DNA of 64,000 bases from Lunularia cruciata (GCA_948567375.1 OX419758.1:7011001-7075000), one strand, 5' to 3'; shown: positions 21,961-35,161, counted from the stretch's first letter. Numbers and translations: made by a program. The notes: generated by a model not told the origin, from the letters alone.

Positions 21961-24900
21961 ATGGGGAAACTTCCGGTTTTCTTTGGCAAGGATGGAGAAG
22001 ATGTGGAGGCCTTTGTGAGAGACTTCAAGAGAGCTTGCATAGGAAACAATGAGAGGAGGAAGAATGAGTGGGCCTCATTATTACCAGATTTCTTTGAGGA
22101 TGCAGCACTTACATGGTATGAGTCAGAATAGCAAAAGAGAGAGAGGAGAGAGGGGGAAGAGGAGTCTTGGGAGACTTTGACTTCAGAACTCATTGAGAAC
22201 TTTCTTCCTGATGAGAGTTATGAGAGATTGATGAGTGAGGTTACATTTCTCAAGCAAGGAGATGGAGAGAAAGTGAGGGTCTATGTGGAAAGAGTGGAAA
22301 AGTTGGAGTCCAGATTTCGCATAGTGTTGAGGAAGGGTGGGGATGATGTGGAGACTACAATGATTGGCATAGGGGCCATGCTCACCAAGAATTTTGTGGG
22401 AGGATTGAGACCACAAATTAGAAGCAAGGTGAGATATGAGAAACCTTCTTCCAAGGTTGAAGCTATCAAGATCGCAATTCGTATGGAGGAGAGTTTGGAA
22501 GGGGATGAGAGTGATTTGGTGGTGAAGGAGGTTGTGCATCCTCCTCAAGGCTACAAGTATGGTGGAACTTCTGATACTTTGGTGACAAGGGTTGCACCAC
22601 AAGTAGTAGTTGCTCCAATTCTTGCACCTCCACCAAAAGATCCACTCCAAACCATCACAGAACAACTTGCGGATCTCAAGATCAATGTGGTGCAACTATG
22701 GGAGAAGAGAGAGGTGGATCAGAATGTAGGGAGAGGACCTAGGAGTTATGTAAACTATCCATATAGAGGAGGCCAACCAGCCAACAATTTCAATGATAGA
22801 AATTGTTTTGGTTGTGGAGGAAGAGGCCATATCCAAAGGAATTGCCCAAATTCCACTTACCATGGAGGAAGGGGTTATGAGGGAGCCAATAGAGGGAAAG
22901 AGGGAGGTAGTGAAACCCAAGTGGCTCCTAATCCCAACAAAGGTAAGGGGATAGCATCCATAGATGTGGTTGAGAGCAAGTATGAGAAGGGAGAGTGCTC
23001 AAACTCCAAGGGTCTTAATTTGGAGCTTTTGGCACAAGAGAAGAAGAGAGCTCGTTTTGCAGAGGATGTTCACTCTTCTCAAGGATTTACTTCAAGCAAG
23101 GATACTCCTATGTCTACTAGGAGCACTCGCACCTCAACACCATCAACAACAAAGACTCCAAGGAAGAAGTTGGGGATGGAGGACTTCTTGATCTTAAAGC
23201 AACAATGGAACTACAATGTGTTGGAGGATGTTGGTAGTCACAAGGCTAACATCACAGTGGGCCAATTAATTGCTTTGAACCCTACCTTGAGAAAGGAGCT
23301 TAGAGGTGGTTTGAGTTCTACAAGGAGCAAGAAGAAGAAGAAGGCAAAAGTTCCAATATCAATGGGGGTGGTGGATGCCAAGCCAGCACCATGGGAAGCT
23401 TGTGAATATGCCTCCAAGATTGATGTGAGAGTGAATGGTCACAACATCAAGGATGCATTGGTTGATGGAGGATCAGCAGTGAATGCCATGTCAGAAAGGT
23501 TGATGAAGAAGTTGGGTATGATACCCTCAAGAGCTTCAACATTTGTGGTGAGCATGGCAAACAAGCAACAAGTTCGACCAGTAGGAGTGATGGATAAGGT
23601 GGTAGTTTCAGTTATGGGAGTTCAAAATCTCATGACTTTCCAAGTCTTGAAGGATTCAAGCTATGACTTACTTCTTGGGAGGCCATGGTTGAGAGCAGCA
23701 CGCACAACTGATCGATGGCACAAAGGGTACTTAAGGATTGGGCCATCAAACCATAGAGTCACTGTTCCTGTGACTAACACCACCAACACTTCACATTCAG
23801 ATACCCCATCTTCTGATTATTGGGAATCTGATTCTGAAGGAGGAGCTTCAGGTGTGGACACAAGCATGGAAGAGGAGACTTCCACGGAGGAGGATGAATC
23901 TGAATCTGATTCAGATGTGTATCCCTTGTGTGCTATGGATTTTGCACCTAAGCCAGAGGTTTTGAAGGACCCAGATAAATCACCATTGACACTTGAGGAG
24001 GTAGAGAGAAGGTTATCTACCCTCAAGTATGGCCCAAATGTTACCAAGGAGGAGAAGGTGAGATTTGAGGAGATTTTCCGCAAGTTCATCCATGTGTTTG
24101 CTTTTAGTTACAAGGATTTGAAGGAAGTCACCTTGGAGGAGCACAAGATAGAGGTGGAGTCACATGCAAGACCAATCCGCCAAAAGCAACGTCGCATTAG
24201 CCCACCAATATCTTTGGTTGTGAAGGAGGAGATTGATAAGCTCAAGGAGGCTGGATTTATCTTTGAGGTGGAGAATTCAGAATGGGTGTCTCCAATTGTC
24301 ATTGTGAAAAAAAAGAATGGCAAGCTTCGGGTATGTGTGGATTACAAGAAGCTCAATGCTGTTACCAAGAAGGACTACTACCCATTGCCATTCATTGATG
24401 AGATCTTGGAGGAGGTTGTAGGTCATGAGAGGTACAGTTTTGGAGATGGTTATAGTGGATATAACCAAATCAAGATTGCACCAGAGCATCAACAACTCAC
24501 CACATTCACCACACCTTGGGGAACTTACGCTTTCAAGGTCATGCCTTTTGGGCTTTGCAATGCTCCAGCCACATTCCAACGGTTCATGAACAAGGTATTT
24601 GAACCTTTCATTGGGAAATTTGTGAGAGATTTCATTGATGACTTTTGTGTCTATGGGAGCAAGGAGGAGCACTTTGAGCACCTAATCAAAGTCTTGCAAC
24701 GCTTGGATGAGGCAAATGCATCACTCAACCCAGAGAAGTGCATTTTTGGATGTGAAGAAGGTCTACTTTTGGGGCACATCATCTCCAAGGATGGAATAGC
24801 AGTTGATCCTGAGAAGGTGAGGAAAATCTCAGACCTTCCATTCCCTTCAAGCTTGACAAAGTTACGCCAATTCTTGGGAATGGTTGGGTACTATAGGAGG

Positions 24901-26787
24901 TTCATCTTCTCATTTTCCAACAAGGCTTATGCATTGACCATCTACATGAAGAAGGGTGTAGATTACATGGTGATTTTGGAAGACAAGGAGGCTCTCAAAG
25001 CTTTTGAGGAGCTCAAGCAATCCCTTGTTGTAGCTCCAATTCTTGCTAAACCTGATTGGAGTAAGCCTTTCATCCTCTACACTGATGCTTCTAATGTAGC
25101 TATAGGATGCACTCTTAGTCAATTAGACCAAGATGGGCATGATCATCCAATAGCTTATGCTAGTAGGCAGATGGTTTCAGCAGAGAAGAACTACTCTGTC
25201 ACAGAGAGAGAAGGGTTGGCAGTGATCTTTGGTCTCAAGAAGTTTAGACACTACTTGATTGGAGGGAAAGCCACAATTGTCACGGATCACAAGGCTTTGA
25301 AGTACATCTTCAACAAGCCTAATGTTGAAGGGAGACTAGCAAGGTGGATGATACTCTTGTCTGAGTATGACTACACAATTGAGGATAGGCCAGGAAAGAA
25401 ACATGCAAATGCTGATTTGTTATCTAGAGCCTATGATCATGATGGAGATGAGCCAGTAGATGATTCCTTCCCGGATGAGGAGCTCATGACAATCTCAGTC
25501 ACTCAAGAGATTCCAATGGAGTACAAGGAGATTGTGGATTTTGTGACAAGAGGTAACTATCCAGAAGGGATGCATGCTAGGGAGAGGAAGGCCCTTGCAG
25601 CAAGATCTAGACCTTACACAATGGTGGAGGATATTCTTTTTCACCAAGGAGCAGATGGTCTACTTCGAAGAGCAGTGGGTAAGGAAGAGTCTATCCTACT
25701 CATAAAGGAGTTTCATGAAGGTTTAGTATGTGGAGGACACTTTGCAGGAAAGGTGACTGCTTTCAAGATTCTAGATGCAGGTTACCATTGGAGAGGGATT
25801 TTCAAGGATTGTCTTGATTATTGCAAAACTTGTCATGTTTGTCAAGCTTTTGCTAGAAAGTCTACATCCACTCCACCACTTAGATCAATTCCATTGCTAG
25901 GACCTTTTGAGAAGTGGGGAATTGATTTTGTAGGACCACTCAATAGAACCCCAAGGAACAATCGGTACATTGTGGTAGTTACTGATTACCTTACCAAGTG
26001 GGTTGAGGCTAGACCATTGAGGGACAAGAATGAAGATGAAGTGGGTAGATTTCTTTATGAACGCATTATCACTAGGTTTGGATGCCCTTTGGAGTTGGTT
26101 TCTGATAGAGGAGGAGAGTTTACAGGAAGCATTACTACAGCCATGCTACGACATTTCTCTATCACACATAGAGTAACTACATCCTATAAGCCAAATTCCA
26201 ATGGCTTGGCAGAGAGAACCAATCAGACCTTGTGCATGATGTTGGCCAAAGATGCAGAAATGGAGGGGGCTAAACATCATTGGGACAAGAGGATTCATGC
26301 AGTTTTGTGGGAGTATAGGACAACCATGAAGACTTCCACTGGATATTCTCCATTCCAATTGGTGTATGGTATTGAGTCTACCTTACCTATTCACTTTGAT
26401 CTTCCTACCTTCCAAAGCATTCATAGGAGATTGAAGAAAGCACAAGGAAGTGATGCAGGGAAGTCAAGGAAGGATCAACTCATGGAGTTGGAAGAGGCAA
26501 GAGCAGTTGCTATGGTTCGAGTGGAGCAAGCCCAAAGGAAACAAAAGGAGAGCTATGACAAGAGGCAAGGCAAGAAGAAGGTGGAGCCTTTCAAAGAAGG
26601 TGATTGGGTAATGTTGTTTGATTCCATTCGATTCAAGAGAGTGCAAAAGAAGTTTTTGCCTAAGTACTTTGGACCTTTCATAGTAGAGAAGGTGTGGGGC
26701 AATTACACCTATGATCTCAAGGAGTTGGGAGGAAGACACTTTGATAGGATTAACCATGATAAGTTGAAGATGTACCATAGAAGGTAG
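21961..26787 (+). CDS. Element B gag-pol polyprotein region
   Basis: The gag part starts at MGKLPVFFGKDGED. The long open frame from 22177 covers most of gag, a knuckle (CFGCGGRGHIQRNC), protease (ALVDGGSAVNAMS), reverse transcriptase (MPFGLCNAPATFQRF; RDFIDDFCVYGS), RNase H (LYTDASNVAIGCTLSQ) and integrase with the HHCC finger (CKTCHVCQ) and catalytic core (WGIDFVGPL; SDRGGEF; NSNGLAERTNQ). The end has a GPF-type segment (KYFGPFIVEKVWG) and no chromodomain. Reverse transcriptase carries IDDF in place of the more usual active-site form, as in several plant non-chromovirus lineages. About one break lies in the region. Confidence 0.92.
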
Positions 26788-26824
26788 AGAGACCTTCACT
26801 TTGAGGACAAAGTGAAAACTTAGT

Positions 26825-26835
26825 CCGGGGGTAAA
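26825..26835 (+). other. Element B polypurine tract region
   Basis: CCGGGGGTAAA abuts the 3' LTR. It is a short purine run in the place expected for second-strand priming. Confidence 0.5.
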
Positions 26836-27514
26836 TGTAACACCCATTTGTGCATGTGTGTGGTATTGTGATATTTAGCTTGGTATTACAAGTACTTAAG
26901 AGATATTATTTATATAGAGATAAAGGATGGTTCTATATTAGTCATGGTTAGCTAAAGTTAGTCATAGCTAAGATAGATGGGACCTTACTTTAGAGGAAGT
27001 AGAAAAGATGAGCACCACTATTTTGGATTTTAGTGTGTTGACTTGGTATTATTCCTAGGTGTTTGGCTTTGGGGAAAGAGTTGAGAACTCTTGGGCCCGC
27101 AAGCCTTTTTGTTTTGGATTCTTCTTTAGTCCAAGGATAGCCCATGTGAAGGAATCCTTGCTTTAGTGGTTGGGTCAAGATAAGGGGAATATGCCCATGT
27201 GAATGGATATTCCTTTCTACTTTTTGACTTTACTTGACTTTTAGTCTAGTAACTTGAGTTACTACGGTAATTAGTAACTTTGGTACGTAACTATTTCACA
27301 AGTATATAAACAAGGAGTGAGGAGGTACTCATCATCCTTTCATTTGCAACTATCTCTCTCTCATTGAGTTCTCTAGTGAGCAATGTCTTGAGTCTTGGAG
27401 TGTTAGCCTTGGAGGAGTATGATGGAGTTGGGGTTCCTTGCCTTCTTAGTCCATGGTGCGCTACCATAATAGCCATCAGAGGTTCATCCTGAGTGAGAGA
27501 CAGGCCGGCTCACA
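26836..27514 (+). repeat. Element B 3' LTR
   Basis: The 679-bp LTR is the same length as the 5' LTR and almost identical to it. After it, element A sequence resumes with GGGCAGAG. Confidence 0.95.
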
Positions 27515-29086
27515 GGGCAGAGTAGCAACAACGCTTCAACATGACAATCACCTACGTGGAAGGTAAGAAGCAACTTGCATATGCATTCACCCGCATGCCA
27601 ATGGCCAACAACTTGGTGATAGAGGTTAAGATCAACCCTGAATTTTGGCAAGAGATTCTGGCTGCTACAAAAACTGATCCACAGATTGTAGAAGCACAAT
27701 CATCCAAAGGTGTCACTAGCACCCAAGGACTCACCTTTCGGGATGGCAGATTATGGATCCCAAATGTCCCAGAATTACGCACCACCATTCTAGCGGAATG
27801 TCATGATTTGGCCATTGCAGCTCATGTTGGAGTGGACAAGACCTTGGAGGCAGTCAAGTGCCATTACTTTTGGCCCAAGATGAGCAACGACGTGATGGAC
27901 TATGTGTGTAGCTGCCTACTTTGTCAACAGAACAAAGCTTTTAATCAAGCTCCTGCAAGGCTCCTTCAACCTCTCCCCACTCCTACCCAACGTTGGGAAC
28001 AAGTGAGTATGGATCTCGTCTATGAATTACCCAAGACCACCTCAGGGTTTGACTCCATTGTGGTCTTTGTGGACCGGCTCAGCAAAATGATTCATGTACG
28101 CCCTACCACCGAGGAGGTGACCGCTCCACAACTAGCTCAATTGTACTTAGATGCAGTCTTTGCTCACCATGGCTTGTCCAGAGTAATCATCACCGATAGA
28201 GGCACCCAATTCACCAGTTTGTTTTGGCAAACACATTTTTGGTTTCTTCAAAACCAAGTTGGCCATGTCCACAACTTACCACCCACAAACAAATGGCCAA
28301 TCAGAGCGGGCTAATTGCACGATTGAAGACATGTTATGCGGCTTCACCTTAGAAGAGCAAGAGAGGTGGGACACCCTACTCCCGTTGGTGGAATTTGCTT
28401 ACAACAATTTAGTGAATGCCTCCACCCAGGTCACTCCATTCTTCCTCATGTATGGTGAGCATCCCTTCACACCTTCTAGCTTGATGAAGATCTGTCCAGT
28501 GGCTATCAAGGTCGATGCAGTCAACACATTTGTTTCTAGAATCCAACAATATGTGGAGAGTGCCAAGCACAGATTACTGATTGCGCAAAATTGACAAAAG
28601 CAGTATGCTGATGCACATTGTAGGCACATGGAGTTCAATGTTGGGGATCAAGTGTGGCTATCAACAACCAACCTCACATTAGTTGGACCTCATAAGCTCA
28701 AACCTCATTTTATTGGGCCTTTCTTGATTCTTCGTCACATCGGCGTTGTGGCCTATCACCTTGAGCTCCCACCACACATGAAGTTCCATCCAGTGTTCCA
28801 TGTCTCCCTACTATGCAGATATGCTCCCCAATCAGGCCAGGGTCATTCCACACAGGACATTCGACCTTGTCCGACACTCATTGATGGCACAGAGGAATAT
28901 GAAGTGGAGCAGATTCTCCAAAAACGCATGCGTGGTACTCGCCATCCGCGGGTGGACTATCTAGTACAATGGAAAGGTTACCCTCTCTATGAAGCCACCT
29001 GGGAGCTCGCTGCCAATTTGGCACATGCACCTGTGTTGGTGCACGCATTTGAGCAACAATTGCACAACGAGGACGTTGCGTCTTAA
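27515..29086 (+). other. Element A integrase and chromodomain region
   Basis: This part resumes after element B. It has the HHCC integrase finger (CSCLLCQQNK), core (WEQVSMDLVYELP; VIITDRGTQFTS), a GPF-like segment (KPHFIGPFLILRHIG) and a chromodomain (EVEQILQKRMRGTRHPRVDY...WKGYPLYEATWE). The chromodomain family binds methylated histone H3 and steers integration into heterochromatin. It is broken. Confidence 0.9.
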
Positions 29087-29099
29087 AAGGAGGGAGGTC
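29087..29099 (+). other. Element A polypurine tract
   Basis: AAAAGGAGGGAGGTC lies at and just before the start of the 3' LTR; it is the expected plus-strand primer. Confidence 0.8.
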
Positions 29100-29808
29100 T
29101 GTAATACCAAGAGCTAGCCATATGATCTAGATGTGAAATTTGGTTTGGTAACATCTAGAATGATGTTATACATGATGGTCAAAATAGATAAGATAGAAGT
29201 ATCACCAAAAGAGTACTTCTACTAATAGGGCAGAAACCAAAATAGACTTAAGAACCTTAGAACCAATAGCTAGACATATGATTTAGAGGTGAGAATTGGT
29301 TTGGTAACATCTGGAAGGATGTTACACATGAAGGACTAAATAGATCAGAAAGAGGTATCACCAAAAGGGGACTTCTACTAATAGAGTAAGAACCAAAATA
29401 TGCCTGAAATCTTTGAAGGCAATTTTGGGGGCCTAAACGGATGAATTAGGCCTCAAAATGTGCACAAACTCCTCCTCATGCTTTTTCTAGTTGAGAGCTT
29501 TCCAACGGTACCTTACTCACATGATTCTGAGATTCCTATAGGAAGATTCCCTAAAAGATTCCCTCTGGTCAAAGCTTGTTTGACCAACCAGATAGGACCT
29601 AGACCAGACATGTCATCCATTCAAGTAAGTAATCCAAGGGTGAAGTTTGCTAACATGTCACCTATCTGTGTCCCTAATCCTAGGGTGGAGCTTCCTTGGA
29701 GGAGATCCTCTTTGTCTATATAATAAGGAGAAGGTGCTCCCTTGGGGCATCGAATGTTTGAGTGTGCAATTTGTGTTTCCTCTCTTCTCTTGTACTCGGA
29801 GCATTACA
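29100..29808 (+). repeat. Element A 3' LTR
   Basis: The 709-bp LTR is roughly 95 percent like the 5' LTR by eye. It holds the same internal tandem duplication. Confidence 0.92.
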
Positions 29809-31040
29809 AACCCCCTCCATTCTTTACATCCTATTTGTGCATCATGTTTGTGTGAGATGCACTGACTTTAGAGCGTAGGTGCTCTAGTGTGTTAGGATAT
29901 TGAGGCTAGAGTTTGATATTGATGACCAATTGGACTACCTATATTTCTCTCTAATGAGTTAGGAAGTGATGACCTGTAGACCGAGAGAGTGCGTATTGTG
30001 ATGGCAAGTTACAAGTTGCCTTTTCTCTTAGTATAGTTGACATAGTTAGAACTATATTAGTGGGTGACGTTTGATTGGTGGTGTTGATACTTGGTGGTGA
30101 TTCTTGGTAGAGTTCTTGTAGTGGTCACGGTTGTGGTTTGCAATTTACGATTAATTTGTCACAATAGAGTTCTTTGGGGATTCTAGAGTAGATAGTAATG
30201 CAATATGCAATGGGTTTACTTGGAGTGGTTCTCAAAATCAATTTTGTATCTCAAGTCCTAATGAAGAAGGAGATTGACTTTGAGTTAGAGTTTGACGCAT
30301 GAGTTGATTCAATTGAGAGTGCAATTGGTATGTCCGTACCATTGTTGTGAGACATTGACAAGATTTATGGGGTTTCCAAAGGCCCCTTGCATTACTCCGG
30401 TGTTATGGATACCATTGAGTTGGATAAATTCATCCAAGAGTTTGATAGTTGATGTGATCTACAGTAGATGTAGAACTCAACTTTGTTCACACCATTCATG
30501 ACATAGAAGGAGCTGTTTCAACACTTGGAGGGTCTATCGATGGATGACTATCATGAGTTTAGGAGACCTTACTTGGAGGAGATTGAGCTATGGAGACAAT
30601 ATTGATCTCCAAACTATATCTCCATCACTTCAAGCTCAGTTTTTAGGGGTAGATTGGCAATACCCATGAGTTCTAGCTCTAGTAGCATTGGTAGATCTTG
30701 TGGAGATGGTGCTACTATGAGTAGAGGTACCACTATAGGAGGTAGTGTAGTATTGCGGTTTAACCATGGTGGAGTTCTTCTATTGTTAGAGGCAAAAATA
30801 CCAAGGAGTGCAGATTGATAAGCTAAGGAGCTTACAAGAGTCAAGTGAAAGGTTGGGAGAGCTTACACAAGGCATACACTCGCATGAGATGGCTGATCAA
30901 TTTTACTCAAGGAGTTATTAAGACCCAAGTAATCCAGTTTTGTTATGGAATATTAGACAAGGTGTTGTGACATAAAGTCCGTGATGCTACATTATTACAA
31001 GCTACTTTTCCTACTTTGGTAGTGGTCTTTAGTTTGGTTG
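29809..31040 (+). mobile_element. Decayed retroelement-like sequence between A and C, possibly the left part of D
   Basis: No intact gene is present. Composition matches the decayed element to the right of C. Near 30300-30420 there is a stretch reading LRVQLVCPYHCCETL...ITPVL that faintly resembles the small leader ORFs of A and B, and around 30510-30600 a gag-like stretch. C may have inserted into this older element, but no matching target duplication was found. Confidence 0.35.
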
Positions 31041-31399
31041 TGTAAAAGACCAAATCCAAGGAGAGAAATAGGAGAATGGAAACTCACATTGAGACACTTG
31101 AATAAAGGAAAACTTTGAATGCCTAGCATGAGCTTCGGCTATGGTATTTGTAGGTAGCATACAAGACCCTTGAAGCTTCTCAAGAAGCTTCCTTCTAGAA
31201 GCCGCCTACTTGGCATGCAAGCTAGTTAGAAGCTTCTAGAAGCTTCTTTTTAAAAGCTACTTGCTTAAGGTGCAAGTTAACTAGTTAGGAAGCTTCCTAA
31301 GAAGCTTCCTAGATGCTTCTAGAATATTCTAGGCTATTTTGTCTTATTCTCTACTTCGTAAGCCCGACTAACTTTGTTGCTAAACTCCATATTGTTACA
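31041..31399 (-). repeat. Element C 3' LTR with heat-shock-element-like arrays
   Basis: The 359-bp LTR reads TGTAAAAGACC...TTGTTACA on the + strand. Alternating GAA and TTC at 2-nt spacing form several arrays: GAAGCTTC at 31172 and 31184, GAAGCTTCTAGAAGCTTC at 31229-31246, GAAGCTTC at 31289 and 31301, and TTCTAGAATATTC at 31317-31329. These match the nGAAnnTTCnnGAAn pattern bound by heat-shock factors. Confidence 0.85.
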
Positions 31400-31412
31400 T
31401 ATTCCCCTGCCG
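31400..31412 (-). other. Element C polypurine tract
   Basis: On the minus strand a purine-rich GGCAGGGGAATA abuts the 3' LTR, in the position expected for the plus-strand primer. Confidence 0.6.
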
Positions 31413-31465
31413 CTAGTTGGTGATGTCCTCGTCGCCAGTGAAGCTTCAAATTCCTTGATGGACGT

Positions 31466-32758
31466 CTATGCATTCTGGAGGTAAGAAAGAGGTTCCCCTG
31501 TGGCATCATGAAGGGGATACCCTTTCCAAAGGACCTTGTACTCCATATGTTGGCAATTGCTTTGTTGAATATGGTGACGCGCAAGGATACGATCAACTTT
31601 GTACTCCTCATGATCATTGATAGAGACAGGAAGAGGAGGAGGTTGGACTCCAGAGGAAAAGGAAGAGGGGTTAGGAACAAAGGGTTTCAACTTGGAAACA
31701 TGAAAGATAGGATGGATACGCATGTGATAAGGCAAGGCAAGTCGATAAGCAACAATAGAGACAATGTGGGTGATATCAAAGGGTCCTATCCAATTAGGGG
31801 CAAGTTTACAAACTTGGGTATCAAGTGGGAGAGGGAGGTTACTAGAGGATAGCATGACTTGATCACCGACTTCAACAATGAGATCACGACGATGGTAGTC
31901 CGCATATTGTTTTTGGCAATTTTGAGCAATAAGGAGGTGAGACTTGGCTTGTTGGAGAGATTGAGATATAGTGGTCAAGAATGTGGAAGTATGAGGAACC
32001 TGAGAGGGAGGGGGAGCAAGAAGAGAATTTGGAACAAGCGGATCTTGGCCAAAATTGAGAAAGAAGGGGGAAAATCCGGTGCTTGCCTGTTTGGAATTGT
32101 TGTAGGCAAATTCTGCAACTACAAGACATTCATCCCAATTGGTATGGTGCACACTGACAAAGGCCTGCAACATATCCTCCAATGTATGATTTGCACGTTC
32201 GGTTTGTCCATCAGTTTGAGGATGATAGGCCGTGGATAAAGCAAGCTTGGTGCCGAGTATCTGGAAGAGTGCTTGCCAAAACTTCCTGGTAAATTGAGGA
32301 TCACGGTTGGAGATGAGTACACATGGCATCCCATGATGCTTGAAAATATTGTCCAAGTGGATTTGTGCTAAGGTTGGAGCATCCACGGTATCACAAGTTG
32401 GTGCCAAGTGGATTTGCTTACTAAGCTTATCCACAAACACCACGATTGCGGTGTGTCCTTGTTTTGTCTTTGGCAAGGATGTGATGAGATCCAAGCTCAC
32501 ATGCTCCCAGCGAGCAGATGGAATGGCGAGTGGTTGAAGGAGTCCACTTGGCTTCTGGTTGTTGGCCTTGTTACGTTGGCAACTCTCACATGATTGGACA
32601 AAGTCTCAAACATCTCATGTCATGTTGGGCCACCACCGTTGGCGTTGGAGGGTGCGCAAGGTCTTGTCTACTCCCATGTGACCAGCTATTGGTAAATCAT
32701 GGGCTTCTTGAAGGTGCACTAGTTGAAGATCACCTTTGGCTGGAACATAGATCTGGTC
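31466..32758 (-). other. Element C integrase core and chromodomain region
   Basis: The minus strand shows an integrase core (MSLDLITSLPKTKQGHTAIVV; HPQTDGQTERANHTLED), a GPF segment (PNWIGPFDITHIV) and a chromodomain (YKVDRILARHHIQQ; YKVLWKGYPLHDATGE). It is closely related in layout to element A. Confidence 0.85.
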
Positions 32759-33447
32759 TGTAATACCATTTGTGCATGTGTGTAGTATTGTGATATTTAG
32801 CTTGGTATTATAAGTACTTAAGAGATATTATTTATATAGAGATAAAGGATGGTTCTATATTAGTCATGGTTAGCTAAAGTTAGTCATAGCTAAGATAGAA
32901 GGGACCTTACTTTAGAGGAGGTAGAAAAGATGAGCACCACTATTTTGGATTTTAGTATGTTGACTTGGTATTATTCCTAGGTGTTTGGCTTTGAGGAAAG
33001 AGTTGAGAACTCTTGGGTCCGCAAGCCTTTTTGTTTTGCATTCTTCTTTAGTCCAAGGATAGCCCATGTGAAGGAATCCTTGACTTAGTGGTTGGGTCAA
33101 GATAAGACCACATGCTTAGGGGAATATGCCCATGTGAATGGATATTCCTTTCTACTTTTTGACTTTACTTGACTTTTAGTCTAGTAACTTGAGTTACTAC
33201 GGTAATTAGTAACTTTAGTACGTAACTATTTCACAAGTATATAAACAAGGGGTGAGGAGGTACTCATCATCCTTTCATTTGCAACTATCTCTCTCATTGA
33301 GTTCTCTAGTGAGCAATGTCTTGAGTCTTGGAGTGTTAGCCTTGGAGGAGTATGATGGAGTTGGGGTTCCTTGCCTTCTTAGTCCATGGTATGCTACCAT
33401 AATAGCCATCAGAGGTTCATCCTGAGTGAGAGACAAGCCGGCTCACA
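32759..33447 (+). repeat. B-family solo LTR 1, inside element C
   Basis: This 689-bp LTR (TGTAATACC...CCGGCTCACA) closely resembles the element B LTRs but keeps a 13-bp segment absent from both. No internal sequence accompanies it. The flanks are GGTC on the left and AGTC on the right. It probably formed by recombination between the two LTRs of a former full element. Confidence 0.92.
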
Positions 33448-35161
33448 AGTCTGCATGGAATAAAAGGCCTTCCTTGAAGGAGAAGGTGTTGTACTCCTTG
33501 TCGTATGCTGTCAGACGACCGTGTACCATTTGGAAGAAAGGATCTTGTTGTAGAGCTGATTGAAACTCATTATGGACCTTAGGATCAATGGACACCATTG
33601 TAATTGCCATTGTGATGAGAGGAAGAGCCTTCAAATCAGGTTGTCATGATAGAGCATTAGGGATTACATGGAATTGACCTGGTTTGTACTCAAGTTTGAT
33701 GTCAAAAAATTGGAGTTGCTCTTCTCATTGATGATGTCAACTCTTCATGTGCTCCAAGTGTAAGGTCTGCAATGATGGCTTGTGATCAGTTTGCATGATC
33801 ACTTGTTTCCCTAAGAGATAATGCCTCCATACCTTGGTGACATATACCATTGCAAGTTGTTCCCGATCTCGAGCAAAGTAATTTCTTTCAGTTGTATTTA
33901 GTCAACAAGACACAAAGGCAATAGGATGTAGTCCATCTAGAAATTTTTGTTGCAACACATCTCCAATTGCAAAGTTAGAAGCATCAAAATGAACCACACA
34001 AGGTAGTTGAGGATCATATGGTTGAAGAATGGGTCTTGAAGACACCATATGCTTTAAATTCTGGAATGCTTCTTCATGCTTAGTGGTCCATTGGAAGCCC
34101 CAATTCTTACCCAAGAGGTCAATCAATGGTGCAGCCACGTGAGCATAATAGTGGATGAACCATTGGTAAAAACTAGCCAATCCATTGAATGCTCATACTT
34201 CTATAGCATCCTTTGGGGTAGGCCAATCAATAATGGCCATGATCTTCTCTTCTTCCATCTTCATCACCTCTGATGAGATCTTATGACCCAAGAAGGTAAC
34301 CTCCTTTTGCCAAAAAGCACACTTTGACTTCTTACAATAAAATTTCCACTGTTGTAGTTGTCTTAGGACTTCTTGCACATGATTCACGTGTTCTTCCTGT
34401 GTCTTGCTATAGATTAAGATATCATCTAAGAACACCACCATGGACCAATCCAATAGTCCCTCCAACACCCAATGCATCTTATCCATGAAGACTGCTAGAG
34501 CATAAGTGAGTCCAAAAGGTAGAACTCTCCACTCAAAATGTCCATACCTTGTGCGAAAGGTAGTCTTTTGCATGTCCTCTCCTTCAATAGGAATTTGCCA
34601 ATAGCCGCTACAAAGATCTAGCTTGGAAAAGTAGCTTGCTCCACTTAATTGATCAAGAAGGTCATTGATCCGAGGCAAGGGATATGCATTCTTCACGGTT
34701 TGCTTATTGAGCCTATGGTAATCAATACAGAAACAAAGTCCTCCATCCTTCTTTGGAACAAATAGTATCGGTGCTCCCCAAGGAGAGATACTATGTCGTA
34801 TGAAATCCTTCTCCAACAACTCAGTAAGTGTTGTTTGCAACTCCTCCAACTTCTTTGGTGAGAACCGATAGATTGGTCTACTCACAGGAGTACTCCTTGG
34901 TAATAACTCGATCTTGAAGGGCATACCTTGATCGGAGGGTAATCCCTTTGGCAGATCATCTGGAAACACATATGCAAACTCTTGAACTATCCGATCAACC
35001 ATTGCTTGATGAGGCTCTTGGCCCTCCTTAGATTGTTCTTGTGCAATCGGCTTGATCCACACCGCAAATACAGACTTATTTTCCTCCAAAGCTTGCTCTA
35101 TGGCTGCTTCATTAACAAAATTCCCTTCCAGGGACTCATCTCTCTTCCAAGCTTGCTCCAT
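33448..35161 (-). other. Element C reverse transcriptase and RNase H region
   Basis: The minus strand shows reverse transcriptase (LDLCSGYWQIPIEGEDM; MVVFLDDILIYSKT) and, further on, RNase H (VVHFDASNFAIGDVLQQ). It is broken in several places. Confidence 0.85.

Larger units (their letters stand above)
19713..27514 (+). mobile_element. Element B: young Ty3/gypsy (non-chromovirus), nested in A
   Basis: Both LTRs are 679 bp (TGTAACACC...CCGGCTCACA), and I found one difference between them. This suggests insertion within about the last 0.1 million years under a rate of 1e-8 per site per year. The target flanks share GGGC. The primer site resembles that for tRNA-Asp, as in plant Athila/Tat elements. 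The internal part has a small leader ORF, a zinc-knuckle ORF, a second small leader ORF, then a long gag-pol frame with no chromodomain. The reverse transcriptase resembles non-chromovirus gypsy lineages; placement in Athila/Tat or in the bryophyte Phygy type is uncertain. It looks nearly whole, with about one break. Confidence 0.93.
15430..29808 (+). mobile_element. Element A: Ty3/gypsy chromovirus, broken, interrupted by element B
   Basis: Two LTRs of 708 and 709 bp (TGTAATACC...GCATTACA) bound this element, with near-matching flanks GACCC and AACCC. Order: LTR, tRNA-Met type primer site, two small leader ORFs, gag with a CCHC knuckle, protease, reverse transcriptase, RNase H, then (after the inserted element B) integrase with HHCC and DDE parts, a chromodomain, polypurine tract and LTR. 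The chromodomain (VDYLVQWKGYPLYEATWE) marks it as a chromovirus; moss chromoviruses of the Tcn1 type are a possible match. The LTRs differ by roughly 5 percent, which suggests an age of a few million years under a usual plant rate of about 1e-8 per site per year. It is broken, with several breaks in addition to the nested insertion. Confidence 0.9.
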
